From positions 2,542,001-2,606,000 of the forward strand of contig NC_016946.1 of the NCBI RefSeq assembly GCF_000277125.1: a stretch of 64,000 bases of DNA, given 5' to 3'. The translations under genes were made by a program, and so were the position numbers. This document shows, in pieces, positions 38,589-46,160 of this stretch (position 1 is the stretch's first letter; each line of letters starts with the position of its first letter). The notes beneath the pieces are model-generated. The model did not search any database and had not been told where the DNA came from. It worked only from the letters and a program-made list of their open reading frames with translations. The stretch is from Mycobacterium intracellulare ATCC 13950. Lineage in GTDB: Bacteria > Actinomycetota > Actinomycetes > Mycobacteriales > Mycobacteriaceae.

Positions 38589-40118
38589 TCACGCTGCGAC
38601 CAGTTCGCGATGGACATGGGCCAATACCCGGGGTAATTCCTCGATGCGCCGGATCCGTTGCGACCGGCGCGGCCCGAACACCTCCGGGAGGGGGTCGACC
38701 CGGGTCGGCCCGACGCCCACGTAATACATCGACACCCCGGCCTCGTTGGCCTCCTCGACGGCGTGCGCGGCATCGGCCCAGGCGTAACGGCCCTCGTAGC
38801 CTTCATCGGAGATCAGCCCGTCCCCGATGATGATCAGCAGGCGCCGCTCGGAGGCCTGGGCTAGCAGGCGGCTGGTCAAATGGCGCAGCGGCGCACCGAG
38901 TCTGGTGTAGCCGCGGGTGGACAGGCCCAGCCCGCTCGGCGGCACGAACCGGCGGTCTTCGAAGTCCTTCAGGCACCGCACCTCGACCCGGTGCCGGGTG
39001 TTGCCGGTGAACACGAAAACGCCATGGCGTTCGCGCGCCAGCGTCATGGCACGCGAAAGCGCGTCGGCACAGGCCAATTCGAGCTGGAACACCCGGCCCC
39101 CGTGCACCCCCAGCGACGAGCTGCCGTCGAGCAGCAATGCGGTGGTGACGTCGCGGCTGCTGGGCAGCAGGTCGCGAAACACCAGCGGCTCCTTGGCCTC
39201 GCCCGTCGTCAGGTCGATGTAGTGGCTGACGTATTGGTCGACGTCGAGGTCGGAGCCGTCTTCGAGTCGGCTGGTCATTGCACGGTGGGTGTGTTCTTCG
39301 AACCACTTGCGGACGTCGACGGCCACCGGCACCGGACGGCGCAGGCGCCGGCCGTCGGCGTGCTCGACGACAGCGACGTGGTCGTGCATGAATCGCTGTG
39401 TCCACATGTTCCACTCGGGATAGGGAATCCCGGGCCGGTGTTGGGGTGTGACGTCGAGATCGTTGTCCTGCGGCCGGCTCGGCGGCGGCAGGTTCGGGTT
39501 GCGGACGCCCCCGTCACCACCGACCGGAACCGAGTACGGCCGCGGAAGACGCTTCTGCGTCGTGGTCCACGGCATCCTCCCGAAGCTGCGTCGCAACCTA
39601 TCGGTCAATCCCTGCGGCGCCGTGTAGGCCAGCGGCAAAGCGCCCAGCAGCGGTGGGACCGCAAACTCCCGGCCGGTGGCCGCCAATCCGATTGCCCTGT
39701 CGAGCATCTGGGCGCCGTCCATGTCCGCGGCCTCGGGGTGGACGTCGGGGAGCAGCCGTTGGACCTCGGGAAGCAGGCCGGGCCAGCGCGACGCGATCCA
39801 GCCGAGCGCGACGCCGCCTTCGACGAGCGTGAGCGCGCGCAGTTCGCGCGCGGACAGCTCGTTCAGCCGAAATTCGGTGACGCGTTCCTTCGATGGTGAG
39901 CATTGCAGGGCCACGCCGCAGGTCAGGGTTCTGCGTGTCCAGTCGGAGGGGGCGGGGTAGGGGACGTGGACGAACGTGAGCCCCGCGTTCAACCCGAAGC
40001 CCCGCCGCTCGCCGGTGACGAGCCGCACCCCTTCTCGGCGTTGCTCGCTCAGCGCGACCGCCGTCACCGCGCAACTGCGTTCCAGCGCCATCGCATGGCC
40101 GTCGGAATGCTCAGTCAT
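38589..40118 (-). CDS. NorD/CbbO-like VWA-domain protein
   Basis: A 509-residue partner of the AAA+ protein. The C-terminal ~190 residues are a von Willebrand A domain with an intact MIDAS: D331-G-S333-S-S335 (LLLDGSSSLG), then TRGYTRLGAPLRH and LLIIIGDGLISDEGYEG. The middle region has PYPEWNMW-type sequence (GIPYPEWNMWTQRFM), as seen in NorD proteins. The N-terminal ~200 residues are less conserved. There is no signal peptide or helix, so it is cytosolic. It is expected to link the ATPase hexamer to the client through a metal-bound MIDAS. It starts 31 nt after a 34-residue microprotein gene. Confidence 0.9.
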   Translation of the reverse strand: MTEHSDGHAMALERSCAVTAVALSEQRREGVRLVTGERRGFGLNAGLTFVHVPYPAPSDWTRRTLTCGVALQCSPSKERVTEFRLNELSARELRALTLVEGGVALGWIASRWPGLLPEVQRLLPDVHPEAADMDGAQMLDRAIGLAATGREFAVPPLLGALPLAYTAPQGLTDRLRRSFGRMPWTTTQKRLPRPYSVPVGGDGGVRNPNLPPPSRPQDNDLDVTPQHRPGIPYPEWNMWTQRFMHDHVAVVEHADGRRLRRPVPVAVDVRKWFEEHTHRAMTSRLEDGSDLDVDQYVSHYIDLTTGEAKEPLVFRDLLPSSRDVTTALLLDGSSSLGVHGGRVFQLELACADALSRAMTLARERHGVFVFTGNTRHRVEVRCLKDFEDRRFVPPSGLGLSTRGYTRLGAPLRHLTSRLLAQASERRLLIIIGDGLISDEGYEGRYAWADAAHAVEEANEAGVSMYYVGVGPTRVDPLPEVFGPRRSQRIRRIEELPRVLAHVHRELVAA

Positions 40119-40149
40119 CAGCCCAATCCCGCGCTGCGCGAACCCCGGC

Positions 40150-40254
40150 TCAGAACGTGCCGATGTTGGAGAACAGCCAGTACCAGAACCAGATGATCAG
40201 TCCGGTGCCGCCCCACGCGGCGACATAGCGAAGGATCTCCCACAGATAGCCCAC
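40150..40254 (-). CDS. 34-residue aromatic one-helix microprotein
   Basis: A very short gene with a strong GAGGAGGT ribosome site (complement of 40261-40268) six nt before its GTG. The product begins VGYLWEILRYVAAWGGTG and ends with a tryptophan-rich helix, LIIWFWYWLFSNIGTF. It looks like a small single-span subunit, as found in respiratory complexes and membrane oxidases. It sits between membrane protein B and the NorD-like gene, in parallel with the 42-residue gene before membrane protein A. No homology can be assigned by eye. Confidence 0.75.
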   Translation of the reverse strand: MGYLWEILRYVAAWGGTGLIIWFWYWLFSNIGTF

Positions 40255-40337
40255 GATGTGACCTCCTCGGTGCCGTGGTCAGTTGATGCGTGCTGAGATG
40301 TCGAGAACTCTCGTGAACCGAAGGCGCGTCGGGCATT

Positions 40338-41084
40338 TCAGTCGGAGAAGAGTTCGCGGTTGACGGTGTGCAGATAGGGGATGGCCAAAAACGGGGTGAT
40401 GTAGAAGATGTCGTAGAGCCACCAGCCGACGACCGGGAGCACAACGCCGGCGAAGCGCACGTCGGCGAACATCGTCATGTTGAACACGTAGGTGATCCAA
40501 ATGACCACGCCCATCCAGCAGGTGATGACCATCCACTGGTGGCCCCACCGCTTCATCTGCAGAAACCCGATGGCAGCGGCGATCCGCATGGTGAAGACGG
40601 TCAGGATCAGCCCGACCTCCAGGGCTTTCTCGCCGGGCCCCGCCGCGCCGCCGACCCACAGCTCGTTGTAGTGCCAGAAGTAGCCGGCGTCGAACATGTT
40701 GCCCCACCCGTTGAGCAGCACGCGCGCGAGGATGGTGTGGTTCGCCACCAGATCAAGCGCCCACCCTACGGTGTTGATGGCGGCGTCGATGATGACGAGA
40801 TAGCCGAGCAGGGTGACCAGCATCGGCCGGACCGAGAGGCCGTCGCGTTGCGCCCGGCGCAGCAACCGCACCCCCCAGAGGAACAGCGGCAGCCCGAAAA
40901 CACCCAGGGCCGCCGTGCCGATCAGGAGGCTGCCGGAGATAAGCCATTTGTCCGCCCGCTGCTGCGCGAGCCGTGAGCGTTCCATGTGCTCGTCGATGGC
41001 CAGACCCGGCGATGGGGCAGAGCCGGGCGAGCGCGTGGCTGCACCTATCCCGGCGTCGCGCTGATGCAGCTTCGGCAAATTCAC
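40338..41084 (-). CDS. Five-helix membrane protein B, paralogue of A
   Basis: A 248-residue membrane protein and first gene of the leftward operon. Five helices match protein [78 protein letters not shown] and [18 protein letters not shown]. The same polar sites are present: [32 protein letters not shown] and [10 protein letters not shown]. The N-terminus (first ~45 residues) differs from A. The two copies around NorQ/NorD could form a heterodimer, or one could be a substrate-specific duplicate. The GTG start lies about 42 nt after a predicted -10. Confidence 0.88.
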   Translation of the reverse strand: MNLPKLHQRDAGIGAATRSPGSAPSPGLAIDEHMERSRLAQQRADKWLISGSLLIGTAALGVFGLPLFLWGVRLLRRAQRDGLSVRPMLVTLLGYLVIIDAAINTVGWALDLVANHTILARVLLNGWGNMFDAGYFWHYNELWVGGAAGPGEKALEVGLILTVFTMRIAAAIGFLQMKRWGHQWMVITCWMGVVIWITYVFNMTMFADVRFAGVVLPVVGWWLYDIFYITPFLAIPYLHTVNRELFSD

Positions 41085-41125
41085 GAACCCTCCCCGCCAT
41101 CGACACTGATTGGATCGGCGAGTGC

Positions 41126-41151
41126 ACTATAACAGGCTGACTACAGTCAGC
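41126..41151 (-). promoter_or_regulatory. Promoter and palindromic operator for the leftward operon
   Basis: The palindrome GCTGACTACAGTCAGC (41136-41151) lies directly upstream of a good minus-strand -10, TATAGT (41131-41126). The operator would cover the -35/-10 spacer, so a bound repressor should block transcription of membrane protein B and the genes after it. The same TGACTnnAGTCA core recurs at 43231-43242. The TetR gene at 42487-43086 is the natural candidate regulator. Confidence 0.6.
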
Positions 41152-41280
41152 AGAAGACGCCCACCGGGTCGGCGACGAACCGTCAGCGAGATTCGCCCCA
41201 ATTCCCGCAGTTCGTGCGTGCCACAGGGCTAATGCGGAGTTCACGCCGTCTGTCCACGCCCCACCAGCGGAGCGACAGCA

Positions 41281-41334
41281 CTGACGAAAGTCAGCTGGTA
41301 TTCGTTGACACGCCCGTTGCCAGACGCCTACGCT
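41281..41334 (+). promoter_or_regulatory. Promoter with variant operator for the DAPDH-like gene at 41376
   Basis: A SigA-type promoter TTGACA (41305-41310), an 18-nt spacer, then TACGCT (41329-41334), about 40 nt before the ATG at 41376. The variant palindrome CTGACGAAAGTCAG (41281-41294) lies just upstream of the -35. It shares the TGAC...GTCA arms of the operators at 41136 and 43230, with a 4-nt centre where the others have TnnA. Regulation is inferred from the shared motif only. Confidence 0.5.
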
Positions 41335-41375
41335 CAGCGAGCGCTCAGGCATTCTGGCCATGCAAAGGAGTAGCG

Positions 41376-42479
41376 ATGACGCTCAAGTCGCCGGTCGAGA
41401 AGAAATATCGTGTAATCCAATGGGGCGTCGGCAATGTCGGAACGATCGCGCTGCGTCATTTTGTGCACAACCCTGCCTACGAACTGGTCGGCGTCCTGTG
41501 CAATCGACCGGAGAAAGTCGGCAAGGACGCCGGTGAGCTCTGCGGCAAACCGCCGACCGGCGTGCGGGCGACCACCGACAAGGATGCCATCGAGGCACTC
41601 GACGCCGATTGCGTGTTCTATGCGCCGCTATGGTCCGACCCCGACGAGGTGTGCCGCCTACTGCGCGGCGGCAAGAATGTCGTCGCTTCCGGTGGGGCGT
41701 GGTGGTATCGGACCGAGCACAGTCAGGCGGACATCGACAAGATCGATGCCGCGTGCCACGAGGGCGGCACGTCGTTTCATGCGGGTGGTGTCAACCCTGG
41801 GTTCGCCGGAGACCTGCTCGTCCTGACGCTGGCCCGAATCATCAGTCAGATCGACACAATTCACATCTACGAGGTGGTGAATTTCGGGCGCGACACCCTG
41901 AAGTACCTGTTCGAGATGGGGATGGGCAGCGACCCGGCCGGGTTCGAAGATGGCCCGAATCTGCTGGGACAGGCATGGCCGTTGTTCGCCCAGTCGATGG
42001 CGATGGTCGTCGAGGGACTGGGCAAAACAGTCGAGCGATACACGACCGAGGTGGAGCTCGGGAGCGCCACCCGCGACATCCCCTTCGAGGGAGGGGAGAG
42101 CAGCGACATGCCGGGCTTCAAGGGCGTGATCAAAAAGGGGACTGTCGCTCGCCAGCACCACAAGTGGACGGCGTGGGTGGACGGCAGACCCCTCATCGTC
42201 TTTCACGAGATCTACACGATGGACACCTTCGACGCCATTGAACCGCAGGAGGATTGGCCCCAGCACTACCACTACCGCATTGTGATCGAGGGCGATTCCT
42301 CCACCGAGCTGATCCTGCAGGGCGCGCAGGACCCCAACGGCGGCTACGCGCTGCCCGGATACACCTGGACCGCGATGGGCCCCGCGAACGCCATTCCCGC
42401 GGTCTGCGACGCTCCGCCGGGGTTCATGTCCCACAAGGAACTCGGCCTGATGCCGCTGCGCGGCGTCATACGCCCCTAG
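41376..42479 (+). CDS. DAPDH/dihydrodipicolinate-reductase-like oxidoreductase 2
   Basis: A 367-residue paralogue of the gene at 35396. The Rossmann motif is VIQWGVGNVGTIALRHF. Family blocks are KDAGELCGKPPTGV, DCVFYAPLWSDPDEVCRLLR and FHAGGVNPGFAGDLLVL. The ATG at 41376 has an AAAGGAG site six nt upstream. It is divergent from the leftward operon and shares its control region. It is convergent with the TetR gene, with 7 nt between stops. It likely reduces or oxidises a carbonyl, imine or double bond in the same pathway; the exact reaction is unknown. Confidence 0.88.
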   Translation: MTLKSPVEKKYRVIQWGVGNVGTIALRHFVHNPAYELVGVLCNRPEKVGKDAGELCGKPPTGVRATTDKDAIEALDADCVFYAPLWSDPDEVCRLLRGGKNVVASGGAWWYRTEHSQADIDKIDAACHEGGTSFHAGGVNPGFAGDLLVLTLARIISQIDTIHIYEVVNFGRDTLKYLFEMGMGSDPAGFEDGPNLLGQAWPLFAQSMAMVVEGLGKTVERYTTEVELGSATRDIPFEGGESSDMPGFKGVIKKGTVARQHHKWTAWVDGRPLIVFHEIYTMDTFDAIEPQEDWPQHYHYRIVIEGDSSTELILQGAQDPNGGYALPGYTWTAMGPANAIPAVCDAPPGFMSHKELGLMPLRGVIRP

Positions 42480-42486
42480 CGGCGGG

Positions 42487-43086
42487 TCAGGGCTTCAAAC
42501 TTCGCAACGTCCTCGCGACGTAGTCTTCCAGCAGCGCATGGCCGGTCGGCCAGTGGTTGGTGGTGATCAACAGGGCGTAGAGACCCAGCAAGAAGAACAC
42601 CGCACTGTTCATGGGATTGACGTGCGGATCCGTCTCACCGCGTTCCTGCGCAAGCGCGATTTCCTGGGCGACCAAGACGATCAACGGGTGATCGCGGCCG
42701 TCCTCGGTCTGCGGACGGGTCTGCGAGAAATGCAGCGCGAGAAAGTCATTGAAGAGCCGATCGCCCAGCCGGCGTTCCAACCCGGCCACGAGGCGGACCG
42801 CCTCGCCCAACGCGGAAGCGAGATCGTGCTTGGACTTCAGGAATTGGGCGAACTGCTTGGCTATGCGGTCCTCTTCGCGGCGCTCGAGCTCCAGCAGCAC
42901 ATGCTCCTTGGTGGGGAAATGGAAGAAGAACGTCCCGTGCGCCACGCCCGCGGCGGCCACGATGGCACTGACGTCCGCCTCGGCCATGCCGGCCCGGGCG
43001 AACTCTGCGATCGCGGCCCCCATCAAACGCTCCCTCGTCTGCAGACGCTTTGCTTCTCGGGTCGACAGCCGATCCGTCACAGCCAT
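42487..43086 (-). CDS. TetR family transcriptional regulator of the accessory block
   Basis: A 199-residue TetR regulator. The N-terminal helix-turn-helix is ADVSAIVAAAGVAHGTFFFHFPTKEHVLLEL at residues ~36-66, quoted here in shortened form as VAAAGVAHGTFFFHF. The C-terminal ligand domain has hydrophobic helices (AVFFLLGLYALLIT) suited to a lipid-like effector. The ATG at 43086 (MAVTDRLSTREAKRL) is chosen over a GTG at 43098. It is flanked by genes whose promoters carry the TGACTnnAGTCA palindrome, so it is the likely local repressor released by a pathway intermediate. Confidence 0.88.
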   Translation of the reverse strand: MAVTDRLSTREAKRLQTRERLMGAAIAEFARAGMAEADVSAIVAAAGVAHGTFFFHFPTKEHVLLELERREEDRIAKQFAQFLKSKHDLASALGEAVRLVAGLERRLGDRLFNDFLALHFSQTRPQTEDGRDHPLIVLVAQEIALAQERGETDPHVNPMNSAVFFLLGLYALLITTNHWPTGHALLEDYVARTLRSLKP

Positions 43087-43229
43087 GTGTTTCCTCACAG
43101 TTGACCCGACTCATGCGAGTGTTGCGGGGCTCAAAGGCCCATTATGCCGTGTCCGCGCCAAAAACGCTTGCATAACTTGATCATTCTCAGACACTCAACG
43201 GTACCGCGGACGCCGATCACGCGAATTCG

Positions 43230-43258
43230 TTGACTTTAGTCAGCCCAGTTCATAGATT
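43230..43258 (+). promoter_or_regulatory. Promoter with palindromic operator for the SDR at 43296
   Basis: TTGACT (43230-43235), a 17-nt spacer and TAGATT (43253-43258) make a good SigA-type promoter about 38 nt before the ATG. The palindrome TGACTTTAGTCA (43231-43242) overlaps the -35, which is the expected position for a repressor site. It matches the core of the site at 41136-41151 apart from its two central bases. Confidence 0.62.
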
Positions 43259-43295
43259 GAACGGCGCACCCCACGCGCGATCGAAGGAGCTCGGC

Positions 43296-44084
43296 ATGGC
43301 GTTGGAACAGTTCCAGCTTGATGGGCAGGTCGCGATCGTGACGGGCGCCGGGAAAGGCGTCGGGGCGGGCATTGCCCGGGTGTTGGGGGAGGCCGGCGCC
43401 ACGGTTGTCGGGACCGCGCGTACCGAGGCGGATATCGTTGGCACGATTGAGGGCATCGAGGCCTCGGGCGGCAAGGGGCTGGCGCTCGTCGCGGACGCGA
43501 TGAGCCGCCCGGACGGCGAGCGCGTCGTGAACACGGCCATGGAACGCTTCGGGCGCATCGACATTCTCGTCAACAACGTCGGCGGCTCCACCTATGCGCG
43601 CTTTCTGGACATCACCGACGAAGACTTCCGGCACACCTTCGACTGGTGCGTGACATCAGCGTTCATCATGAGCCAGCTCGTCGCCCCGCACATGATCAGC
43701 GCGGGACGCGGGTCCATCGTCAACATCTCGTCCGGTTCCGCCCGGTTCGGTATCCGCGCGTTGACGGCCTACTGCGTCGCGAAGGGCGGCCTCGAGGCGC
43801 TCACCCGCGCGATGGCACAGGAACTCGCGCCGAAGATCCGCGTCAACGCCATTGCGTTGGGATCGTTCGCCACCGACGGCCTGCGGGGCAGCCTGGACTT
43901 GATGCCCGGATCGCTGGAGAAAATGCAGGAGGCCACCCCGCTGCATCGGCTCGGTGACGTCGAGGATCTCGGGCGGCTGACGGTGTACCTGTGCACGCGC
44001 GACTGCTACGCGACGAACGCGATCTTCCACGTCGACGGCGGCATCGACTCGAACAACTCGCCGCTTCCAATCCCCGATTACTGA
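43296..44084 (+). CDS. Short-chain dehydrogenase/reductase
   Basis: A 262-residue classical SDR. The cofactor motif is VTGAGKGVGAGIARVLG and the NNxG motif is ILVNNVGGSTYA. The catalytic Ser is in NISSGSARFG, followed by TAYCVAKGGLEAL with Y-x3-K. The ATG at 43296 has a GAAGGAGC site. It is the first gene of a rightward group with a DAPDH-like gene (62 nt on) and a second SDR. It probably acts on an alcohol or ketone intermediate; the substrate cannot be read from sequence. Confidence 0.92.
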   Translation: MALEQFQLDGQVAIVTGAGKGVGAGIARVLGEAGATVVGTARTEADIVGTIEGIEASGGKGLALVADAMSRPDGERVVNTAMERFGRIDILVNNVGGSTYARFLDITDEDFRHTFDWCVTSAFIMSQLVAPHMISAGRGSIVNISSGSARFGIRALTAYCVAKGGLEALTRAMAQELAPKIRVNAIALGSFATDGLRGSLDLMPGSLEKMQEATPLHRLGDVEDLGRLTVYLCTRDCYATNAIFHVDGGIDSNNSPLPIPDY

Positions 44085-44146
44085 CTTGGACCGCGACGCA
44101 ACGCGCCATGATGGGTCATCGCCCACGGTCGGAAGGATGAGGGTAA

Positions 44147-45229
44147 GTGCGCAGAGTCATACAGTTTTCCACCGGGAATGTGGGCCGGCACTCGTTGCGG
44201 GCCATCATCGGCCGACCGGATCTGGAACTGGTCGGCGTGCACGCCGCCAGCGCCGACAAGATCGGCAAGGACGCGGCGCAGCTCTGCGGGCTGGACGAGC
44301 CGACCGGCATCATCGCCACCGACGATATCGACGCACTGCTCAATCTTGGCGCCGATTGCGTCGTCTACACGTCTCAGGGTGAGACGCGACCCATGGAAGC
44401 CATCGAACAGATGGCCAAGTTCCTCGCGGCGGGCATCAACGTCGTTGGCACATCGATGGTCTGGCTGGTGACACCCCGCCATGCCGACGATTGGTTGCGC
44501 GAGCCGTTGGAGCGCGCGTGCGCGGCAGGCAACGCCTCGCTCTACGTCAACGGCATCGACCCCGGCTTCTCCGGCGATACGCTGGTGCATTCGGCGGCCA
44601 GCCTGACCACGCGGATCTCGTCGATCACCGTGCAGGAGATCTTCGACTACGGAAACTACGACGATGCCGAGTTCACCGGTGCGGCAATGGGGTTCGGAAC
44701 CACGCCCGACGACGACTCGCCGATGATGTTCTTGCCCGGGGTGATCGTGGCGATGTGGGGCGGTCAGGTCCGCAGTCTGGCCGACCATCTCGGGATCACG
44801 CTCGACGACGTGCGCCAGCGCTGCGAGCCGTGGTACACGCCCGAACGCATCGAATGCACGATGATGACCGTCCAGCCGGGGCAGATGGCCGCGGTCCGAT
44901 TCGCCACCGAGGGCGTGCGCGACGGCAAGCCGGTCATCACCCTCGAGCACGTCACCAGGCTCACCCCGGCCGCCGCGCCCGACTGGGAATTGCCGCCCGA
45001 TGGCCACACCGGTGTGCACCGCGTCGTCGTGGAGGGCGAGCCGCGGGTGGAGATCAACACCCATGTATCCCACCCCCTTTACGATTCCACCGATGCCGGC
45101 TGCATCTCCACCGCCGGCCGGGCGGTCAACGCGATCGACTGGGTGTGCCGCGCGCCCCAAGGGCTGATCGGGGTCGAGGACATCCCATTGTCAGCGACGA
45201 TGCGCGGATTGATGTGGAACGAGCACTGA
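44147..45229 (+). CDS. DAPDH/dihydrodipicolinate-reductase-like oxidoreductase 3
   Basis: A 360-residue third paralogue. The N-terminus is VRRVIQFSTGNVGRHSLRAI. Blocks GKDAAQLCGLDEPTGI, CVVYTSQGETRPMEAIEQM and YVNGIDPGFSGDTLVHS follow the family order. A GGAAGGATGAGGG stretch precedes the GTG at 44147. The TGA is followed after one base by the most plausible start of the next SDR, so the two genes look translationally coupled. Three diverged copies in one locus suggest different steps or substrates in one pathway rather than dosage. Confidence 0.88.
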   Translation: MRRVIQFSTGNVGRHSLRAIIGRPDLELVGVHAASADKIGKDAAQLCGLDEPTGIIATDDIDALLNLGADCVVYTSQGETRPMEAIEQMAKFLAAGINVVGTSMVWLVTPRHADDWLREPLERACAAGNASLYVNGIDPGFSGDTLVHSAASLTTRISSITVQEIFDYGNYDDAEFTGAAMGFGTTPDDDSPMMFLPGVIVAMWGGQVRSLADHLGITLDDVRQRCEPWYTPERIECTMMTVQPGQMAAVRFATEGVRDGKPVITLEHVTRLTPAAAPDWELPPDGHTGVHRVVVEGEPRVEINTHVSHPLYDSTDAGCISTAGRAVNAIDWVCRAPQGLIGVEDIPLSATMRGLMWNEH

Positions 45230-45230
45230 A

Positions 45231-46049
45231 CTGACCACCCCGGCTCCAGGACGCGTTGCCGGTAAACGCATTCTGATCACCGGCGCCGCCCGCGGCATGG
45301 GGCGCGGCCATGCGCTGCGGCTTGCGCAGGAGGGCGCGGACCTCATCCTCGTCGACATCTGCCAATCCATGCCGCAGATTGAATATCCCTTGGCCACCGA
45401 GGATGACCTCACCGAGACAGTAAGGCTGATACGGGATTTCGGTCGCCGATGCGTGAGTCGCGTTGTCGATGTCCGCGACGAGGCGCAACTGTGTTCCGCG
45501 GTCGACGAGGGAGTCGGCGAGCTGGGCGGCCTGGACGGCGCGGTCGCCAACGCCGGCGTGCTCACGGTGGCGCCGTGGGACAAGACCACTGCCGAACAGT
45601 GGCGCACGGTGGTCGACGTGAACCTGATCGGCGTCTGGAACACCTGTGCGGCCGCGATACCGCACCTGCTCGAGCAAGGTGGAGGCAGCCTGGTCAACAT
45701 CAGCTCCGCCGGCGCCATCAAGGGATTCCCGCTGCAGACGCCCTACACGGCGGCCAAGCACGGCGTCGTCGGCTTGACGCTGGCCTTGGCCAACGAGCTG
45801 GCGGCGCAGAACGTGCGTGTCAACACCGTGCTTCCCACGGGCGTGCCCACCGGGATGGTTCCGCCGTCGTTCGGGCCTCTCCTGGGAGAGCAGCGTTCCG
45901 ATCTCATTCCCATCTTCGTCAATGCGATGCCCACGCCGGCTGTCGAGCCCGCCGACGTCAGCAGCGCAGTGCTGTTCCTGCTTTCCGACGAGTCCAGATA
46001 CGTGACCGGGCTGGAGTTCAAGGTCGACGCGGGCGTCACCATCAACTGA
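45231..46049 (+). CDS. Mycofactocin-associated-type SDR (carveol-dehydrogenase-like), probable CTG start
   Basis: A 272-residue SDR with TGAARGMGRGHALRLAQEGA and VDICQSMPQIEYPLATEDDL. That insertion is characteristic of mycofactocin-associated SDRs such as carveol dehydrogenase. NAGVLTVAPWD and PYTAAKHGVVG complete the set. These enzymes hold NAD tightly and pass electrons to mycofactocin; substrates are often terpene or other alcohols. No ATG, GTG or TTG lies in frame between the stop at 45210 and the ATG at 45297, which would cut off the cofactor motif. The CTG at 45231 (reading LTTPAPGRVAGKRILITG) is therefore the likely start, one base after the upstream TGA. Confidence 0.82.
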   Translation: MTTPAPGRVAGKRILITGAARGMGRGHALRLAQEGADLILVDICQSMPQIEYPLATEDDLTETVRLIRDFGRRCVSRVVDVRDEAQLCSAVDEGVGELGGLDGAVANAGVLTVAPWDKTTAEQWRTVVDVNLIGVWNTCAAAIPHLLEQGGGSLVNISSAGAIKGFPLQTPYTAAKHGVVGLTLALANELAAQNVRVNTVLPTGVPTGMVPPSFGPLLGEQRSDLIPIFVNAMPTPAVEPADVSSAVLFLLSDESRYVTGLEFKVDAGVTIN

Positions 46050-46160
46050 AGCGAAACTCGTCCGATGGCGATTTGCCCGCCGGCCCACATAGTTTGCGTG
46101 TTCACGCTGCGGCTGGCCCGGGTACGGGTTACAAATAGCTGACCTCACAAAGGAGGGCTC

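Noticed and set aside
36904..41084. Five-helix proteins as PmoC/AmoC subunits of a copper membrane monooxygenase
   Set aside because: A WGH and a D-x5-WH pattern recall PmoC, but I cannot align the rest, and no PmoA or cupredoxin-bearing PmoB gene is present. I leave the family unassigned.
36904..41084. NO reductase or gas-vesicle cluster, because of the NorQ/GvpN-like ATPase
   Set aside because: No NorB-type 12-helix His-rich subunit, NorC cytochrome or GvpA-like protein occurs in the block.
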